DNA of 6,414 bases from Bacteroidia bacterium (GTDB lineage: Bacteria; Bacteroidota; Bacteroidia; Chitinophagales; Saprospiraceae). Both the position numbers and the translations under genes were made by a program. Where the stretch lies: NCBI GenBank assembly GCA_030431945.1, contig JAUIIF010000273.1:1-6414 (forward strand), read 5' to 3'. The notes beneath the pieces were generated by a model, which saw only the letters and a program-made list of their open reading frames with translations, did no database searches and was not told the origin of the DNA. Positions within the stretch are counted from its first letter, which is position 1. Every line of letters starts with the position of its first letter. This document shows, piece by piece, positions 4,808-6,414 of the stretch.

Positions 4808-6414
4808 TACTTCCCCTGCCTCCGCCACAAAATAACGGCTCCCACAACCACCGCCAGTACCGCCAGCCAGGGCCACCAGGAGGGCGAAGAGCTGATGGGA
4901 GTCACGATTCCCGTCAGCGTCAGATTCGCCCAGTATTCCGGTTGCCGGTCGGCAGCGGTTCCTTCCTCCAGGTAGGCATTGACGGCACGTTGCAGCGCGA
5001 TGTCTTTCGGGGCACCGGCTTTCAGCTCTTCGAAGAACCGGCCCAGGATGTCGTGCGTCGATTCATCGCGTGCCGCCCAGGTGCTGGTGATGGTGGATTG
5101 GCTGCCCGCCGCCGTAAAGGCGCGGCCGATGCTCTGCATGCCCTCACTCGTAAACAGGGTGCCGCCGCCGGTGTGGCAGGCGCTCAGCACCGTGAGCGCT
5201 GCGGGATAGCTGCCGTTCAGCACGTCTTTCATCTCCAGCAAAGCGTAATCATCCGCAGTATTACCACTAAAGACCAGCGCGGATTCGAGCGGGTTCGGAC
5301 GCAGCAAGCCGTGCATGGACAGGTGCAGGATATTAGCGCCGGCGGACTCCCGGAGAAAGTTGGCCAGGGTCGCCTCCTCGTTGAGCCGGTACGGCCCGCC
5401 AAGGACCTCCGCAGCTTTCTGCACTTCCTGGCTGGCGAAGGGCAGGCTGCCCATCTCCCGCAGATCCCGCAGATCTGCCGAGCGTAAGCCACGGTTCGAA
5501 AGATTTTGCTGCAGGTTGCTGTAGGAGATGCCGTAGCCCAGGTATTCCTGCTCCCGGGCCCGGGCCCGGCTAGCCAGGTTGTCATCAAAGAGCAGCGGGG
5601 CGGCGTAAGCGTAGCTGATGGCGTAGTCGCGGATCAGAAAGTCCTCCCCTCTTTGCAGGGCGGCGAAGGGGAGTTTCCACAGGTCGCCGTCCGGAATAAA
5701 CTGGAGGCGACTGATGGCCGGGCGGCCCTGGACTACGGGTGCCACCAGTAGCTCGTACAAGGCCGTGGCTCCGGCTCCCTGTTCAACGACGGAGCCGATC
5801 AGCTCGGTCAAATTCTCCGGCCGGGCCACGGTGTTTACCGCCAGGCCGGCGGCCTGGCTGAGGGTAAAAGCATAGATGGAATCAGCGGAAAGGAAGTATT
5901 CGACGAGGAGTTGGTCAGGGTCGAGGGCCGCCGCCGCCGTGGCCGGGTCGAGGGCGGGGAAGCCACGCAGGGCCCGGGTGAAGGTCGGGTATTCGGCTTC
6001 CAGTTGCCGGCGCAGAGCATCGGCCCGGCCGTTAAGACGCAATAAACTGTCGCGCAGCCCTGGTTGTTCCGCAGCAGCAGCGGTGGCCAGTGCTTCTTCA
6101 GTGGTCAGCACTTTGATTTCCAGGTCGGACTTCTCCTCGATTAAGTCTTCCGGCACACCCAGTTGTTGCGCTAGGTTGGGGCTCGTCAGGTAGCGGCGCA
6201 GCAGGTTGCTTTTTTGTCCGGCGACAAACTCGTAGGCCTCCGCCAGGTACTCCGCTTCCCCCGTCGTGCGGTACAGCCGCAGGGCCAAATCTACGGCCTG
6301 GGTGTATTCCCGGGCTTCCAGGCGGATAAGTTGCCCAAGAGAAGACGTCAAACTTAGCCGACTGCGATTATAGCGTAACAGGGTATCAATCGTATGGCAG
6401 GTAGCCAGGGCCAG
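4807..6414 (-). CDS. CHAT-domain caspase-like cysteine protease with C-terminal membrane anchor (5' end beyond window)
   Basis: This gene is partial. The frame is open to base 6414, giving 535 visible residues, and the TTG at 6351 is only an internal leucine codon. CHAT proteases are clan CD (caspase-like) enzymes usually joined to TPR repeats. The first about 75 visible residues (LEAREYTQAVDLALRLYRTTGEAEYLAEAYEFVAGQKS) look like the end of a TPR/helical region, followed by an alpha-helical linker. The CHAT domain spans about 175-505. Its catalytic His is in LHLSMHG (His368) and its Cys in LSACHTGGG (Cys413); both are present, so activity is plausible. The rest is typical: SEGMQSIGRAFTAAGS, STWAARDESTHDI, YWANLTLTG. 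Residues 511-530 form one membrane segment, followed by the basic tail RRQGK. By the positive-inside rule the protease part would face the periplasm, which would require an N-terminal signal peptide in the missing part. No gasdermin, CRISPR or other known CHAT partner is visible. Confidence 0.93.
   Translation of the reverse strand: MALATCHTIDTLLRYNRSRLSLTSSLGQLIRLEAREYTQAVDLALRLYRTTGEAEYLAEAYEFVAGQKSNLLRRYLTSPNLAQQLGVPEDLIEEKSDLEIKVLTTEEALATAAAAEQPGLRDSLLRLNGRADALRRQLEAEYPTFTRALRGFPALDPATAAAALDPDQLLVEYFLSADSIYAFTLSQAAGLAVNTVARPENLTELIGSVVEQGAGATALYELLVAPVVQGRPAISRLQFIPDGDLWKLPFAALQRGEDFLIRDYAISYAYAAPLLFDDNLASRARAREQEYLGYGISYSNLQQNLSNRGLRSADLRDLREMGSLPFASQEVQKAAEVLGGPYRLNEEATLANFLRESAGANILHLSMHGLLRPNPLESALVFSGNTADDYALLEMKDVLNGSYPAALTVLSACHTGGGTLFTSEGMQSIGRAFTAAGSQSTITSTWAARDESTHDILGRFFEELKAGAPKDIALQRAVNAYLEEGTAADRQPEYWANLTLTGIVTPISSSPSWWPWLAVLAVVVGAVILWRRQGK

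Noticed and set aside
4747..5487. Plus-strand open frame (246 codons) opposite the CHAT gene
   Set aside because: It mirrors the conserved CHAT domain and has low-complexity proline/arginine-rich composition with no motif.
6349..6351. TTG at 6351 as start of the CHAT protein
   Set aside because: The 21 codons upstream to the window edge are open in the same frame and the helical repeat region appears to continue, so this is an internal leucine.

Overview
The window looks like a chromosomal segment of a moderately GC-rich Bacteroidota bacterium, possibly a Saprospiria/Lewinella-type one. The evidence is indirect. No start codon has a convincing Shine-Dalgarno sequence, one start has a TAnnTTTG-type -7 box upstream, and the families present (SdpR/SdpI pair, secreted two-domain alpha/beta hydrolase, membrane-anchored CHAT protein) are common in that phylum. 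The lineage is inferred, not proven.

Layout. Positions 5-2577 read rightward: a small ArsR/SdpR-type repressor (5-274), an SdpI-type membrane protein that overlaps it by 11 bases (264-905), and a secreted serine hydrolase (985-2577, start uncertain). Positions 2832-6414 read leftward: a two-gene unit of coiled-coil proteins (4034-4585, then 2832-3872), preceded by a CHAT-domain caspase-like protease (4807 to the right edge). The CHAT gene is cut by the window: its frame stays open to base 6414, and the only visible start-like codon is an internal TTG. The two blocks converge on 2578-2831, a non-coding stretch rich in inverted repeats.

How the genes may work together. The repressor and SdpI protein form a standard autoregulated pair. 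The hydrolase is probably an independent envelope enzyme. The most unusual unit is 2832-4585. The distal gene encodes a protein with an N-terminal double membrane segment followed by a long helical region whose pattern resembles PspA/Vipp1 (bacterial ESCRT-III-like) proteins. The proximal gene encodes a soluble helical/coiled-coil protein that I do not recognise. A membrane-remodelling or envelope-stress role is an inference. The CHAT protein upstream has an intact His/Cys dyad and a C-terminal membrane anchor; nothing in the window shows that it is functionally linked to the pair.

Non-coding structure is abundant for so short a window. There is a 7-bp tandem repeat array abutting a start codon with an inverted copy about 70 bases away, a 90-bp element with perfect 12-bp inverted ends, a set of mutually exclusive long inverted repeats just after the CHAT stop codon, and a 12-bp inverted repeat inside the odd N-terminal extension of the hydrolase. 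No tRNA, rRNA, CRISPR array or transposase was seen.
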